From Halobacterium zhouii (GTDB lineage Archaea > Halobacteriota > Halobacteria > Halobacteriales > Halobacteriaceae), in the NCBI RefSeq assembly GCF_021249405.1, contig NZ_CP089593.1:496001-560000 (forward strand): a DNA stretch of 64,000 bases, in the 5' to 3' direction. This document shows positions 41,676 to 50,972 of this stretch, in pieces (position 1 is the first letter of the stretch; each line of letters starts with the position of its first letter). The position numbers and the translations under genes were made by a program. The notes below the pieces were generated by a model, which was not told the DNA's origin, ran no database searches, and worked only from the letters and a program-made list of their open reading frames with translations.

Positions 41676-42377
41676 ATGAGTGACCTCCCGGACGAGTTCA
41701 ACTGCACTATCACCAACTGGGAGTACATCTACGGCCTCTGCCGGGACGTCAGCGACCAGGTGAAGGCGTCCGAGTTCGAGCCGGACGTGGTCGTGGCGCT
41801 CGCGCGCGGCGGCTGGTTCGCGGGTCGCTGTCTCTGTGACTTCCTCGGTCTGGACGACCTCACGAGTCTGAAGATGGAACACTACGTCGGGACCGCCCAG
41901 AAGTCCGGCGATCCCGAGGTCCGGTATCCGATGCCGGAGGGCTCCGTCGAGGGGAAGGACGTCCTCATCATCGACGACATCGCGGACACCGGCGGGTCCA
42001 TCGAGCGCGCTCACGAGTACGTGACCGACCGCGACGCCAACGACGTCCGCACGGCGACCCTCCAGTTGCTCCAGACGAGCGAGTTCGACCCGGAGTACGT
42101 CGGCGAGCAACTCGAGCAGTGGGCGTGGGTGGTCTACCCGTGGAACTTCATCGAGGACATGGTGGACCTCGTCTCCGGCGTGATGGAGACGGACGGCGAC
42201 GGCCCGTACACGGAGGCCGAGCTCCGCCACCTGCTCGCGGAGTACCACGAGATAGAGCGCATCGAGATGGAGATCGCCCAGCCCGACCGCTTCGACGAGG
42301 TGCTCGAGGAGATGGTACGCCGGGACGTGCTCGTGCGGGCTGGCGACGACGAGTGGAAACTCCGCGTCGAATCGTAG
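41676..42377 (+). CDS. Phosphoribosyltransferase (purine salvage type)
   Basis: The 233-residue type I PRTase has the PRPP-binding loop VLIIDDIADTGGS (about 106-118) and the PPi loop VVALARGGWFAGR (about 34-46). It has a haloarchaeal C-terminal extension of about 80 residues with a helix-turn-helix-like tail (ELRHLLAEYHEIERIEMEIA, EMVRRDVLVRAGDDEWKLRV). Similar archaeal proteins are annotated as xanthine/hypoxanthine-guanine phosphoribosyltransferases. The base used cannot be told from sequence. The next gene, MTA phosphorylase, also belongs to purine salvage (78 bp gap), so they may be co-regulated. Confidence 0.85.
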   Translation: MSDLPDEFNCTITNWEYIYGLCRDVSDQVKASEFEPDVVVALARGGWFAGRCLCDFLGLDDLTSLKMEHYVGTAQKSGDPEVRYPMPEGSVEGKDVLIIDDIADTGGSIERAHEYVTDRDANDVRTATLQLLQTSEFDPEYVGEQLEQWAWVVYPWNFIEDMVDLVSGVMETDGDGPYTEAELRHLLAEYHEIERIEMEIAQPDRFDEVLEEMVRRDVLVRAGDDEWKLRVES

Positions 42378-42454
42378 GCAGTTCTCCCGTAGCGTTCACG
42401 CCACTGTATCCTCGAGCCGAGTCCTTTAGGTCGCTCCCGCGAGCACCAGTTGGT

Positions 42455-43309
42455 ATGATCGGCTTCATCGGCGGGTCCGGTATCTACGAGGCGCTGCCAC
42501 TGAACGACGTCCGAGAGGAGGACGTGTCGACGCCGTACGGCGACCCGAGCGCGCCCGTCACCGTCGGCGAGTTCGGCGATACTGGCACGGAGGTCGCGTT
42601 CCTGCCGCGCCACGGCCCCGACCACCAGCGCAGTCCGACGAACCTCCCGTACAGGGCGAACATCCACGCGCTCAAGCAACTGGGCGTCGAGCGCATCCTC
42701 GCGTCGAACGCAGTCGGCAGCCTCCGGGAGGACCTGCCGCCCCAGACGCTCGTCGTCCCCGACCAGATATTCGACCGGACGAAACACCGCGACTCCACGT
42801 TCTTCGGCGACGGCGTCGTCGTCCACCAGCCGTTCGCGGACCCGTACTGCCCGCACATGGTCGAGCACCTCCACGACGCCGCGAGCGAGGCGACGGACGC
42901 ACAGACCCAGGAGGGCGGGACGTACGTCTGCATCGAGGGCCCGCAGTACTCGACGCGTGCGGAGTCGGAGTTCTACAAGGACCAGGGCTGGGACCTCGTC
43001 GGCATGACCGCGATTCCCGAGGCGAAACTCGCGCGCGAGGCCGAGATGTGTTATGCCACCGTCGCGGGCGTCACGGACTACGACGTCTGGAAGCAGGACA
43101 GCGAGGTCACCCTGGAGGAGGTTCTGGAGAACGCCGCGGCCAACGAGACGGCCATCAAGCGCACCGTCGAGCGCGCCATCGAGTCGATGCCCGAGGAACG
43201 CGACTGTGACTGCGGACACAGCCTCGAGGGCACGGTGAACACGCCGACCGAAGCCATCCCCGAGGAGACCCGCGAGCGCGTCGAGGTGTTCCTCGGCGAC
43301 TACCTCTGA
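42455..43309 (+). CDS. mtnP: S-methyl-5'-thioadenosine phosphorylase
   Basis: The enzyme splits methylthioadenosine to adenine and methylthioribose-1-phosphate, recycling the by-product of polyamine and other AdoMet reactions. The 284-residue trimeric PNP-family protein starts MIGFIGGSGIYEALPLNDVR. It has the phosphate site FLPRHGPDHQRSPTNLPYRA, ASNAVGSLRE, EGPQYSTRAESEFYKDQG and VGMTAIPEAKLAREAEMCYA. A CTTTAGG motif about 28 nt before the ATG at 42455 is a likely TATA box and supports this start over a longer frame overlapping the upstream gene. Confidence 0.94.
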   Translation: MIGFIGGSGIYEALPLNDVREEDVSTPYGDPSAPVTVGEFGDTGTEVAFLPRHGPDHQRSPTNLPYRANIHALKQLGVERILASNAVGSLREDLPPQTLVVPDQIFDRTKHRDSTFFGDGVVVHQPFADPYCPHMVEHLHDAASEATDAQTQEGGTYVCIEGPQYSTRAESEFYKDQGWDLVGMTAIPEAKLAREAEMCYATVAGVTDYDVWKQDSEVTLEEVLENAAANETAIKRTVERAIESMPEERDCDCGHSLEGTVNTPTEAIPEETRERVEVFLGDYL

Positions 43310-43392
43310 CGGTCCCTCGGCAGGACGCCGGTTAGATACGAACGCCCGGACACAAAATGTAAATACCACTCGTCCGTGTGTGAGTACAAGCA

Positions 43393-44118
43393 ATGGGGAA
43401 ACACGCCGATGCCGAGGCGTTCTCGCGAAAGCTCGCGTCGCTGAAGCGAGACGGCTGTAACGTGCTCGTCGTCAGTGACGCGGCGGGCCGCGACGTGGCG
43501 TGTGAACGCCTGCTCGGCGCCCCGGAACTCGACCGGCGGCACGTCTTCCTCTCCACGTCGAGCGACGTGAACACGATTCTCGACCGGCACGCGCCGCGCC
43601 GCACCGACGCCAACTCCGTCGGCGTCATCGACGCAACTCCCGGCAGTTACACGCGCTCTGCAGCCGCCTCAGCGGCGAGTACCGACGTGGACACCGCCGG
43701 ACCGACCGGCGGACTGGTCGACGAAGCGTGGTACGAGCGCATCGACGATGTCACCGACTTCGAGGCGCTGCTCGCGGCGTCCCGGGACGCACTCGACCGC
43801 GTCTCCACGGCGGCCGACACTGCCGGCGACGTTCGGTTCTGCCTCGACGGACTCGACCCGCTGTTCGACGCCGCCGCGCGCGCCGACGCCGACGAGCAGG
43901 CGCTGTTCCGCTTCCTGCACGCGGTCACGAGTCGCGTCCGCTCGGTCGACGGTATGGGCCACGTCCACGTCTCCGCGGACATCGACGACCGCCGACTCGC
44001 CACGTTCGAACCGCTGTTCGACGCCACCATCCGCGTCGAAACCGACGAGACCGGCACCGTCAGCCAGCGCTGGCGACTCCACGACTCGGAGTACGTCAGC
44101 GACTGGTTCGAACTGTAG
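43393..44118 (+). CDS. KaiC/RecA-like haloarchaeal protein lacking a P-loop (DUF7504-like)
   Basis: The 241-residue protein has the strand-helix layout of a RecA/KaiC ATPase: NVLVVSDAAGRDVACERLLG at the N-terminus, HVFLSTSSDVNTILDRHAPR, VRFCLDGLDPLFDAAARADA (where a Walker B would lie) and HVHVSADIDDRRLATFEPLF. The first loop, however, reads SDAAGRDVAC instead of GxxGxGKS/T, so ATP binding in the usual way is unlikely. I recall related haloarchaeal proteins as DUF7504. It stands alone upstream of convergent scpA. A GTAAATACC TATA-like motif lies about 35 nt upstream. Confidence 0.72.
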   Translation: MGKHADAEAFSRKLASLKRDGCNVLVVSDAAGRDVACERLLGAPELDRRHVFLSTSSDVNTILDRHAPRRTDANSVGVIDATPGSYTRSAAASAASTDVDTAGPTGGLVDEAWYERIDDVTDFEALLAASRDALDRVSTAADTAGDVRFCLDGLDPLFDAAARADADEQALFRFLHAVTSRVRSVDGMGHVHVSADIDDRRLATFEPLFDATIRVETDETGTVSQRWRLHDSEYVSDWFEL

Positions 44119-44168
44119 CTCCTACTGCTCGTTTTCCGACTGAGCGCAATCCCAGCGCCAGCGTCTGT

Positions 44169-45179
44169 TCAGTCCGCGGTCGCCGGCGCCTCGGTCTCCT
44201 GGGGCGACGCGTCCCGAACCCACAGGTCGCCGAACAGGTCGTCCTGCTGGAGTCTGACCGCGCCGCGGTGCGCGAGAAACAGTAACGCGAGGAACGTCTC
44301 CACCAGCGAGCCGCCCGTCTGTGCTATCTCGTCGTACAGCACCTCTGTCCGCCCGCCGTCGTACTGCTCGTCGAGGGCCGCCTGGACGTCCGCGATGGTC
44401 TCCTCGATGTCCTCCTGGTGGGCGGTGCCGATCGCCTCGGCCTCGGTCGGTTCGTCGTCCATCCGGAAGTCGTCGCCCGTGCGGTAGTCGAGTTCCTGGA
44501 CGCCGCGCCGGAACCCCTGCGGGGACTCGGAGGTGTCGTACGTCCGAGACTCCTTCCACCACGACGAGCGCTCGGCGTCCCGCAGGTCCCGCACCAGTTC
44601 GTCCAGCGTCTCCGGACTCCCGCGGGCGTGCTTGCGCTCGAGGCGCCGGTCCATCTCGGCCTCCAGCGCGTCCACGGGGTCGAACGCGGGCGCGCCGCCC
44701 TCCTCGGCGGGCGGCGCCTCCCACGGCGGCAGGTCCTCCTCTGCCTCGGGTTCCTCCTCGTCGTCGTCCTCGAGGAGCGCGTCACTCTTCATGCGCAACA
44801 GCACGCTCGCGTAGAACAGCGCCCGCCCCGACGTCCGTAGGTCCCGCTCGTCGAGCGCGTCCAGGAACGTGTCCGTCACCGCAACGATGTCGATGTCCCA
44901 GGGCTCGATTTCGCCGTCCTTCGCCAGTTGCACGAGCAACTCCACGGGTTCGACCTCGTCGTCCTCCGGGTCCGGTTCGGGGTCTGCGGGCGACTCCTCG
45001 AGCAGTTCTTCCGCGTCCGAAATCGGCGAATCGCGGTCTGCCTCCTCAGATTTCTCGCCGCCGCCGTCGGTTACGTCGCTCTCGGACGGCTTCTCGCGGT
45101 CCTCGTGGCCCGCGATGTCGAGTGGAATCTCCTCGCCGCCGTCCGCCCGGAGTTCGTCACCCGACGAATGGTCAATCAT
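44169..45179 (-). CDS. scpA: Segregation and condensation protein ScpA (kleisin)
   Basis: This is the kleisin partner that bridges SMC heads in chromosome condensation. The 336-residue protein has an acidic, probably disordered N-terminus of about 75 residues. The ScpA core then starts PVELLVQLAKDGEIEPWDID, IVAVTDTFLDALDERDLRTS, and GRALFYASVLLRMKSDALLE. The C-terminal winged-helix half is VETFLALLFLAHRGAVRLQQ. The start ATG at 45179 overlaps the smc stop (45172) by 8 bp, so the two are translationally coupled. No ScpB gene is seen nearby. Confidence 0.92.
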   Translation of the reverse strand: MIDHSSGDELRADGGEEIPLDIAGHEDREKPSESDVTDGGGEKSEEADRDSPISDAEELLEESPADPEPDPEDDEVEPVELLVQLAKDGEIEPWDIDIVAVTDTFLDALDERDLRTSGRALFYASVLLRMKSDALLEDDDEEEPEAEEDLPPWEAPPAEEGGAPAFDPVDALEAEMDRRLERKHARGSPETLDELVRDLRDAERSSWWKESRTYDTSESPQGFRRGVQELDYRTGDDFRMDDEPTEAEAIGTAHQEDIEETIADVQAALDEQYDGGRTEVLYDEIAQTGGSLVETFLALLFLAHRGAVRLQQDDLFGDLWVRDASPQETEAPATAD

Positions 45180-48100
45180 CTGCGACTGCCCCCTGCGACG
45201 ACAGGTCGATGCCCGTCACGACGCTGTAGTTGTCGTCCTGCATCGTCACGCCGATGGCGCGCTCCGAACGGTCGAGCATCGCGGAGCGGTGGCTCACTAC
45301 GACGAACTGCGCGTCGCCAGCGAGCTCGTCCACCATCTCGCCGACGCGGTCGGCGTTCACGGCGTCGAGGAACGCGTCCACCTCGTCGAGCGCGTAGAAC
45401 GGCGCGGGGTTGTGCCGCTGGATGGCGAAGATGAACGCGAGCGCGGTGAGGGACTTCTCCCCGCCGCTCATCGCCTCCAGGCGCTGGACGGGCTTGTCCG
45501 CCGGCTGGGCCTTCATCGTCAGGCCGCCCTCGAAGGGGTCCTCGGGGTCCTCGAGTTCGAGCTCCCCCGTCCCCGCCGAGAGCCGCGAGAAGATGTCCTG
45601 GAACTGCTCGTTGATGGCGTCGAAGGCTTCCATGAACGTCTCCTTCTTCTGCTGGTCGAACGACTCGATGCGTTCCCGGATGCCGTCGGCCTCCTCCTCT
45701 AAGGTCGCCCGCTTTTCCTCCAGGTCCTCGAGTTCGTCCTCGACCTCGTCGTACTCGTCGATGGCGAGCATGTTCACGGGTTCGAGGGCCTCCATCCGGG
45801 ATTCGAGGCGTTCGACGTTCTCCTCGACCTCCTCGAGGTCCGGAATCTCCTCGGCGTCGTACTCCCCGACCGCCTCCTCGAGGTCCTCTATCTCGCTCGC
45901 GAGTCGCTCCTCGGCCTTCCGCAGACCGTCCAGTCGGCTCTGTACCTTCTCGACTTGCTGAGCCTGCTCGTCGCGGGCGGACTTCGCCTCCTTCAAGTCC
46001 TCGCGTTGGTCCTCGCGTTCGGCTTTGAGGTCCGCGAGTTCCTCCTCGAGTTCTGCGACCGCCGCCTCCTTCTCCTCGAGGGAGTCCTCCTTGTCCTCGA
46101 TCTGCTCCTCGAGTTCGGCGATACGTTCCTCCTGGGCGGCCTTCTGGTTCTGTGCGTCCTCGATGTCGTCGTGGAGGTCCTCGACCGCGTCCTCGGCGTA
46201 CTCCTTCTCCAGGCTCAAACTGTTGAGCTTCCCGTCGAGGTCGTCCACGCGGTCCTCCATGTCGTCGATCTCGTCCTCGATGGCCTCCTTTTCCTCGGTG
46301 AGGTCGGGAATCTTCGAATCCGCGAGCTCCGCCTCTAACTCCTCGATCTCGTCCTCGACCTCCGCGACGACCTCCTTCTGCTCGGCGATGTCGGCGTCGA
46401 GGGACTGCATCCGCTCGTCGACCTCCTCGCGCTCCGTCTCGAGTTCCTCGATGCGGGCCTCCAGGTCGTCGATCTCGTCCTCGACCTCCTCGCGTTCGCC
46501 CTCGGCCTGCTCGACGTCGTTCTGGATGGAACGCACCTGGTCGGTGGCGTCCTGCATCCGGTCGCGGGCGTCGTCGAGTCGGCTCTCGATGTCCCGCACG
46601 TCACTGCGAATGTCCGCGCGCTCGTCCTCGAGGCGCTGGATGCGCTCGGCGACGCGCTCCAACTGGCCCTTCCCGGACTTCGAGAAGGAGTACCGCGACC
46701 CGGAGCGACTGCCGCCAGTCATCGCGCCGGACTTCTCGACGAGTTCGCCCTCCAGGGTCACGAGACGGTAGTCGCCCATCAGGTCGCGGGCCGTCTCCAT
46801 GTCCTCCACGACGAGCGTGTCCCCGAGCACGTACGAGAACACGCCAGCGTACTGCTGGTCGAAGTCCACTAGATTGACCGCGAAGTCCACTACGCCCGGC
46901 ATACTCGGCGTGCTCCCGACGGAGCGATTCTGCATCTCCGTGAGCGGCAGGAACGTCGCACGGCCCGCGTTCCGCTGCTTCAAGTACTCGATGCAGGTCT
47001 GGCCGACCCCGTCGTCGTCCACCACGACGTGGGCCATCCGGCCGCCCGCCGCCGTCTCACACGCCGTCGCGTACTGCTCGGAGACGCCGCCCAGTTGGCC
47101 GACGGTGCCGTGGACGCCGTCCTGATCGCTGTTCAGTATCGTCGTCACCGCCTTCCCGTAGGAACTGTCCCCGGACTGGTCGGCCTGGGCCTCCAGGCGC
47201 GCGTACTCCTCCTGGGCCGCCGAGAGGTCGTCCTCCACGTCGTCCAGGTCCTCGTTTCGCTCGCGCTTCTCCGCTTTCAGGTCCTCGACGACGTCCGCGA
47301 TCTGCTCGCGGTTCTTCCGGGCCTTCTCCAGTTCGTCCTCGAGGTCGTCGAGCGTCGCGTCGATCTCGGGGAGTCGCTCTTTGGCCGCCTCGAGGTCCTC
47401 CTTGGCCTCGCTCACCGCATTCGAGCGGCGATTCGCCTCGTCGAGCAACCGGTCTTTCTCGCGCTGGAGCTCGTTGCGCTCGCTCTTGGCCGCCTCAAGT
47501 TCCTCCTTTCGCTCCTGGAGGTCGGCCTTGAGTTCGTCGAACTCCGTGTCCACGGACTCGATCTCCTCCTCGATCTCAGCGACCTCCGCATCCTTGGACT
47601 GTATCTCCGCGGTGACACTCGACTTCTCGACTTTCAGATCGCGGATGTCGTCCTCGAAGTCCTCGATCTGCTCTTGTTTCCGGTCGATCTCCACGAACGC
47701 CTGCCGGCGCTCGCTCTCGGCGTCCTCGATCTTCTCCTCGGCGTCCGAGACCTTGTCCTCGAGCCGCGAGATGTCGCCCTTGATCTCCTCCATCTCGCGC
47801 TTGATGGCGAGTTGTTCGTCCTCGCCCTTGCGCTCGATCTCCGCGTTCAGGTCCTCCAGGTCCTCCTCGAGACGGAGCACCACGCCACGCCGGTCGTCGA
47901 GTTCGTCCTGCAGTTCCGCGAGTTCGTCCTCGCGGCGCTCGGCGTCCTCGCGCGTGGACTCGAGGTCCTCGCGCTTCTCCTCGAGTTCCGCGGCTTTCGC
48001 GTACCCCTCGTACTCCTGTTTCTCGTCGCGGAGTTCCTTGTACTCGAGCGCCGTCTGGCGTTCGTCCTCGAGCTGGTCGAGGCGTTCGCGTTTCTCCTCG

Positions 48101-48744
48101 ATGTGGAGGTCGGCCTCCCCGATGCGGTCCTGGACGACCTCGAGTTCCTCGTAGGCGTCGGCCTTCTTCGCGTCGAACTCCGCGACGCCCGCGATCTCGT
48201 CGATGATCTCGCGGCGCTCGCCCGCCGTCATGCTGGTGATGCCGGTGACGTCGCCCTGCATCACGACGTTGTACCCCTCGGGCGCGACGCCAGCCTGCGC
48301 GAGCAGGTCCTGGATGTCCGAGAGGTTCACCGAGCGGCCGTTCAGGTAGTAGTAGGAGTAGTAGTTGTCCTCGGTGCGTTTCACGCGGCGCTTCACGGTG
48401 ATGGTGTCGACCTCGCCGATCTTCTCGGAGTCCGCCGCCGACACCACCTGCTGGCGGGTCAGCGTGCGCTCCTCGTTGTTCAACACGACCTCGACGCTGG
48501 CCTCGTTCGGGCCGGCGTTCTCCTCGCCGTCCTCGTGGGAGGGGTTGTAGATGAGGTCGGTGAGCTTCTCCGCACGGATGCCACTGGTCCGCGCGAGGCC
48601 GAGCGCGAACAGCACGGCGTCGATGATGTTCGACTTCCCGGAGCCGTTCGGCCCGCTGATCGTGGTGAAATCCTCGTAGAACGGAATCCGAGTGGTCCGA
48701 CCGAAGCTCTTGAAGTTCTCGAGAACTATTTCGTCGATGTACAT
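45172..48744 (-). CDS. smc: Chromosome segregation ATPase SMC
   Basis: The 1190-residue SMC has an N-terminal head with Walker A GPNGSGKS (31-38). A first coiled coil (about 170-500) leads to the hinge (about 510-680, DGVHGTVGQLGGVSEQYATA and RATFLPLTEMQ). A second coiled coil, extremely rich in Glu/Asp, leads to the C-terminal head with signature EAMSGGEKSLTALAFIFAIQ and Walker B FYALDEVDAFLDAVNADRV. It acts with ScpA, encoded downstream, in condensing and segregating chromosomes. The start ATG at 48744 gives the usual N-terminus MYIDEIVLENFKSFGR. A coiled-coil protein gene lies 18 bp upstream. Confidence 0.98.
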   Translation of the reverse strand: MYIDEIVLENFKSFGRTTRIPFYEDFTTISGPNGSGKSNIIDAVLFALGLARTSGIRAEKLTDLIYNPSHEDGEENAGPNEASVEVVLNNEERTLTRQQVVSAADSEKIGEVDTITVKRRVKRTEDNYYSYYYLNGRSVNLSDIQDLLAQAGVAPEGYNVVMQGDVTGITSMTAGERREIIDEIAGVAEFDAKKADAYEELEVVQDRIGEADLHIEEKRERLDQLEDERQTALEYKELRDEKQEYEGYAKAAELEEKREDLESTREDAERREDELAELQDELDDRRGVVLRLEEDLEDLNAEIERKGEDEQLAIKREMEEIKGDISRLEDKVSDAEEKIEDAESERRQAFVEIDRKQEQIEDFEDDIRDLKVEKSSVTAEIQSKDAEVAEIEEEIESVDTEFDELKADLQERKEELEAAKSERNELQREKDRLLDEANRRSNAVSEAKEDLEAAKERLPEIDATLDDLEDELEKARKNREQIADVVEDLKAEKRERNEDLDDVEDDLSAAQEEYARLEAQADQSGDSSYGKAVTTILNSDQDGVHGTVGQLGGVSEQYATACETAAGGRMAHVVVDDDGVGQTCIEYLKQRNAGRATFLPLTEMQNRSVGSTPSMPGVVDFAVNLVDFDQQYAGVFSYVLGDTLVVEDMETARDLMGDYRLVTLEGELVEKSGAMTGGSRSGSRYSFSKSGKGQLERVAERIQRLEDERADIRSDVRDIESRLDDARDRMQDATDQVRSIQNDVEQAEGEREEVEDEIDDLEARIEELETEREEVDERMQSLDADIAEQKEVVAEVEDEIEELEAELADSKIPDLTEEKEAIEDEIDDMEDRVDDLDGKLNSLSLEKEYAEDAVEDLHDDIEDAQNQKAAQEERIAELEEQIEDKEDSLEEKEAAVAELEEELADLKAEREDQREDLKEAKSARDEQAQQVEKVQSRLDGLRKAEERLASEIEDLEEAVGEYDAEEIPDLEEVEENVERLESRMEALEPVNMLAIDEYDEVEDELEDLEEKRATLEEEADGIRERIESFDQQKKETFMEAFDAINEQFQDIFSRLSAGTGELELEDPEDPFEGGLTMKAQPADKPVQRLEAMSGGEKSLTALAFIFAIQRHNPAPFYALDEVDAFLDAVNADRVGEMVDELAGDAQFVVVSHRSAMLDRSERAIGVTMQDDNYSVVTGIDLSSQGAVADD

Positions 48745-48762
48745 TGGGGTCCAGGGCGGCCC

Positions 48763-49044
48763 TCAGGCGACGATGATGTCGTCGAGGTCCGACTCCTCGG
48801 TGTCGCTCGAATCCTCGCCCTCCGCGGATTTAGGCGCTTCGTCTTCGGTCTCGTCCGGGTCTATGGACGCCGTTTCGCGGGCTTCTCGGAGTTCCTCCGT
48901 GCTCGGCGAACGGTCGAGTTCCTCCTCGAGTGTTCGGATGCGCTCGCCAGCGTCGACGAGTTCCTCGGTCAGCCCCCGAACCGTCGCTTCGAGTTCCGAG
49001 ACGCGCTCCTCCAGGTCGTCCGCGCGCGATGAATCCTCAGTCAT
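48763..49044 (-). CDS. Small coiled-coil protein upstream of smc (DUF7518-like)
   Basis: The 93-residue acidic protein is a coiled coil over its first 50 residues (LEERVSELEATVRGLTEELV, DAGERIRTLEEELDRSPSTE) and then a disordered Asp/Glu/Ser tail ending DLDDIIVA. It is 18 bp upstream of smc on the same strand and thus probably first in an smc-scpA operon. I recall haloarchaeal homologues as DUF7518. Its position suggests a role with SMC, but there is no direct evidence in the sequence. Confidence 0.75.
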   Translation of the reverse strand: MTEDSSRADDLEERVSELEATVRGLTEELVDAGERIRTLEEELDRSPSTEELREARETASIDPDETEDEAPKSAEGEDSSDTEESDLDDIIVA

Positions 49045-49174
49045 GCACGTTGAACCTCACTCCAGACGTAAAACACTGCGTCATCCGGGCGTCAGACAAC
49101 TGAAAGCGATGTGACGAGATGGCGGTCGTAATAGAGCAGTCCTCGAAAGCCCCGGCGAACTACGTCTCCACTCG
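49045..49174. other. Left flank of the divergent gap around palindromic element copy 2
   Basis: Part of the 443-bp gap between the divergent smc-operon leader gene and gatB (49045-49487). At 49141-49156 there is an extra copy of the element's left end (CCTCGAAAGCCCCGGC), repeated exactly at 49180-49195, 39 bp on. The right flank (49367-49487) holds a CCATAAGC motif at about 49456-49463 as possible gatB TATA. No coding frame is convincing. Confidence 0.5.
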
Positions 49175-49366
49175 GAACGCCTCGAAAGCCCCGGCTGGCT
49201 CGGCGAAGGCGGACGCCGCAAGGACCGCAACGAACGCAGTGAGTGGGACCGCAGCAAGGCCCCCGAGTCGAGCCAGCCGCCCCTTTCAGTCCTCCCGGTG
49301 ACCGGTTGACCAACTGCCAGGGTGGGACTGAGCGGGCGCGAGCGCGCCGGGGCTTTCTAGGTGTTC
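49175..49366 (+). repeat. Palindromic element, copy 2
   Basis: Terminal inverted repeats begin GAACGCCTCGAAAGCCCCGGC on the left and mirror as GCCGGGGCTTTCTAGGTGTTC on the right. The left arm pairs GGCTGGCTCG (49193-49202) with CGAGCCAGCC (49269-49278), different bases from copies 1 and 3 but still complementary. The box CCCCTTTCAGTCCTCCC (49280-49296) is identical to copy 1. The centre is CCGGTTGACCAACTGCC. The right half keeps a trace of the inverted box (GGGACTGA, 49324-49331), and its arm has collapsed to GGCGCG-AG-CGCGCC. It lies between divergent genes. Confidence 0.8.
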
Positions 49367-49487
49367 GAAGTAGCAAGGCAGTCCGCAGACAGGACTTTCA
49401 GGTCGTTCTTCACAGCCGCCACGAATCCAACCGCCACTAACCACCGCTTCGTTAGCCATAAGCGCCCGCGCCGCGAACCGACGCTCA

Positions 49488-50972
49488 ATGACCGCGCAGG
49501 CCGCCACGCAGGACCTCGCCGCCGTCATCGGGCTGGAGGTCCACGTGCAACTCGAAACGGACACCAAGATCTTCTGCGGGTGTTCGACGGACACCGCGGA
49601 CGCGGAGCCGAACACGCACACGTGTCCCGTCTGTCTCGGGCTTCCGGGCGCGCTGCCGGTGCTCAACGAGGGCGCCGTGGAGGCCGCCGTGAAACTGGGG
49701 AAGGCCATCGACGCCGACATCCCGGAGCGCACGCGCTTCCACCGGAAGAACTACTTCTACCCCGACCTGCCGAAGGGCTTCCAGATCACGCAGTACGACG
49801 CGCCGATCTGCCAGGATGGTAGTCTGGACGTCGAGGTCGCGGACGAGCGCCGCACCATCGACATCGAGCGCGCGCACTTAGAGGAGGATCCGGGGAGCAT
49901 GCAACACGCCGGCGGGAGCATCGACACCGCGGACTACACGCTCGTGGACTACAACCGCGCGGGCACGCCGCTGATGGAGATTGTGACGCGTCCGGACTTC
50001 CGGAGCGCCGACGAGGTGCGGTCGTTCCTCGCGAAGCTCACAGAGGTCCTGGAGTACCTCGGCGTCTTCGACGCGGAACGCGACGGCAGCCTGCGCGTCG
50101 ACGCGAACATCTCGATGGTCGACGCCAGCGAGATGGACGACGACGGTGACCTCACCGAGGAGCAACTCGCGGCCGCGAACCGCACCGAGGTGAAGAACAT
50201 CTCGAGCCACAAGGGCGCACAGAAGGCGCTGTCCTACGAGGTCACGCGCCAGCGCAACCAGCTCAAGCGCGGCCGCGAGGTCGAACAGGAGACCCGCCAC
50301 TGGGACGAGGCACGGGGCGTCACCGTCTCGATGCGTTCGAAGGCCGAGGAGAAGGACTACCGCTACTTCCGGGAGGCCGACATCCCGCCCCTCGAGGTCT
50401 CCGACTGGAAAGAAGAGATTCCGATTCCGGAGCTCCCGGACGCGCGCCGCGAGCGCTTCCGCGAGTCGTACGGACTCGGCGAGGAGGCCGCGTCGAAACT
50501 CACGTCCCGGAAGGCGGTCGCGGACCTCTTCGAGGAACTCGCAGAGGAGTACGACCCCGACCTCGCGGCGACGTGGGTGGCGGACAACCTGCTCGGCGAA
50601 CTCAACTACCGCGGCATGGAGGTCGCGGTCGTGGAGGAACGCATCGACGAGTTCGCGCGCCTCGTGGAACTCGTCGCGACCGACGAGATCACGTCGAAGA
50701 ACGCCGAGGAGGTCGTGCTCCGCCGGATGCTCGACGACACCGAGTCGCCGGACGACGTCGTCGAGGCGGAGGGTCTGGGGAAGACCAGCGGCGACGAGGT
50801 GGCCGAGGCGGTCGCGGACGCCATCGAGGAGAACCCGGACGCGGTGGAGGACTACCACACTGGCGAGGGAGGCGCGCTGAACTTCCTGGTCGGCCAGGTG
50901 ATGCAGAAGACGGGCGGCAGCGCAGACCCCGGCCAGGTGAACGAACTGCTCCAGGAGCGACTCGAGTCGTAG
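49488..50972 (+). CDS. gatB: Aspartyl/glutamyl-tRNA amidotransferase subunit GatB
   Basis: GatB activates and binds misacylated Asp-tRNA-Asn (or Glu-tRNA-Gln) so that GatA-derived ammonia can convert it to Asn- or Gln-tRNA. The 494-residue protein has IGLEVHVQLETDTKIFCGCS, the zinc site CGC...CPVCLGLPGALPVLN, FHRKNYFYPDLPKGFQITQY, and the helical C-terminal cradle and YqeY-like tail (NFLVGQVMQKTGGSADPGQV). Archaea use GatCAB mainly for Asn-tRNA. GatA and GatC are not in this window. The start ATG is at 49488 (MTAQAATQDLAAVIGLEVHV). Confidence 0.97.
   Translation: MTAQAATQDLAAVIGLEVHVQLETDTKIFCGCSTDTADAEPNTHTCPVCLGLPGALPVLNEGAVEAAVKLGKAIDADIPERTRFHRKNYFYPDLPKGFQITQYDAPICQDGSLDVEVADERRTIDIERAHLEEDPGSMQHAGGSIDTADYTLVDYNRAGTPLMEIVTRPDFRSADEVRSFLAKLTEVLEYLGVFDAERDGSLRVDANISMVDASEMDDDGDLTEEQLAAANRTEVKNISSHKGAQKALSYEVTRQRNQLKRGREVEQETRHWDEARGVTVSMRSKAEEKDYRYFREADIPPLEVSDWKEEIPIPELPDARRERFRESYGLGEEAASKLTSRKAVADLFEELAEEYDPDLAATWVADNLLGELNYRGMEVAVVEERIDEFARLVELVATDEITSKNAEEVVLRRMLDDTESPDDVVEAEGLGKTSGDEVAEAVADAIEENPDAVEDYHTGEGGALNFLVGQVMQKTGGSADPGQVNELLQERLES

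Noticed and set aside
46025..46771. Long plus-strand Ser/Arg-rich frames within smc
   Set aside because: They mirror the Glu/Asp-rich coiled coil of SMC read in antisense and are typical GC-rich shadow frames.
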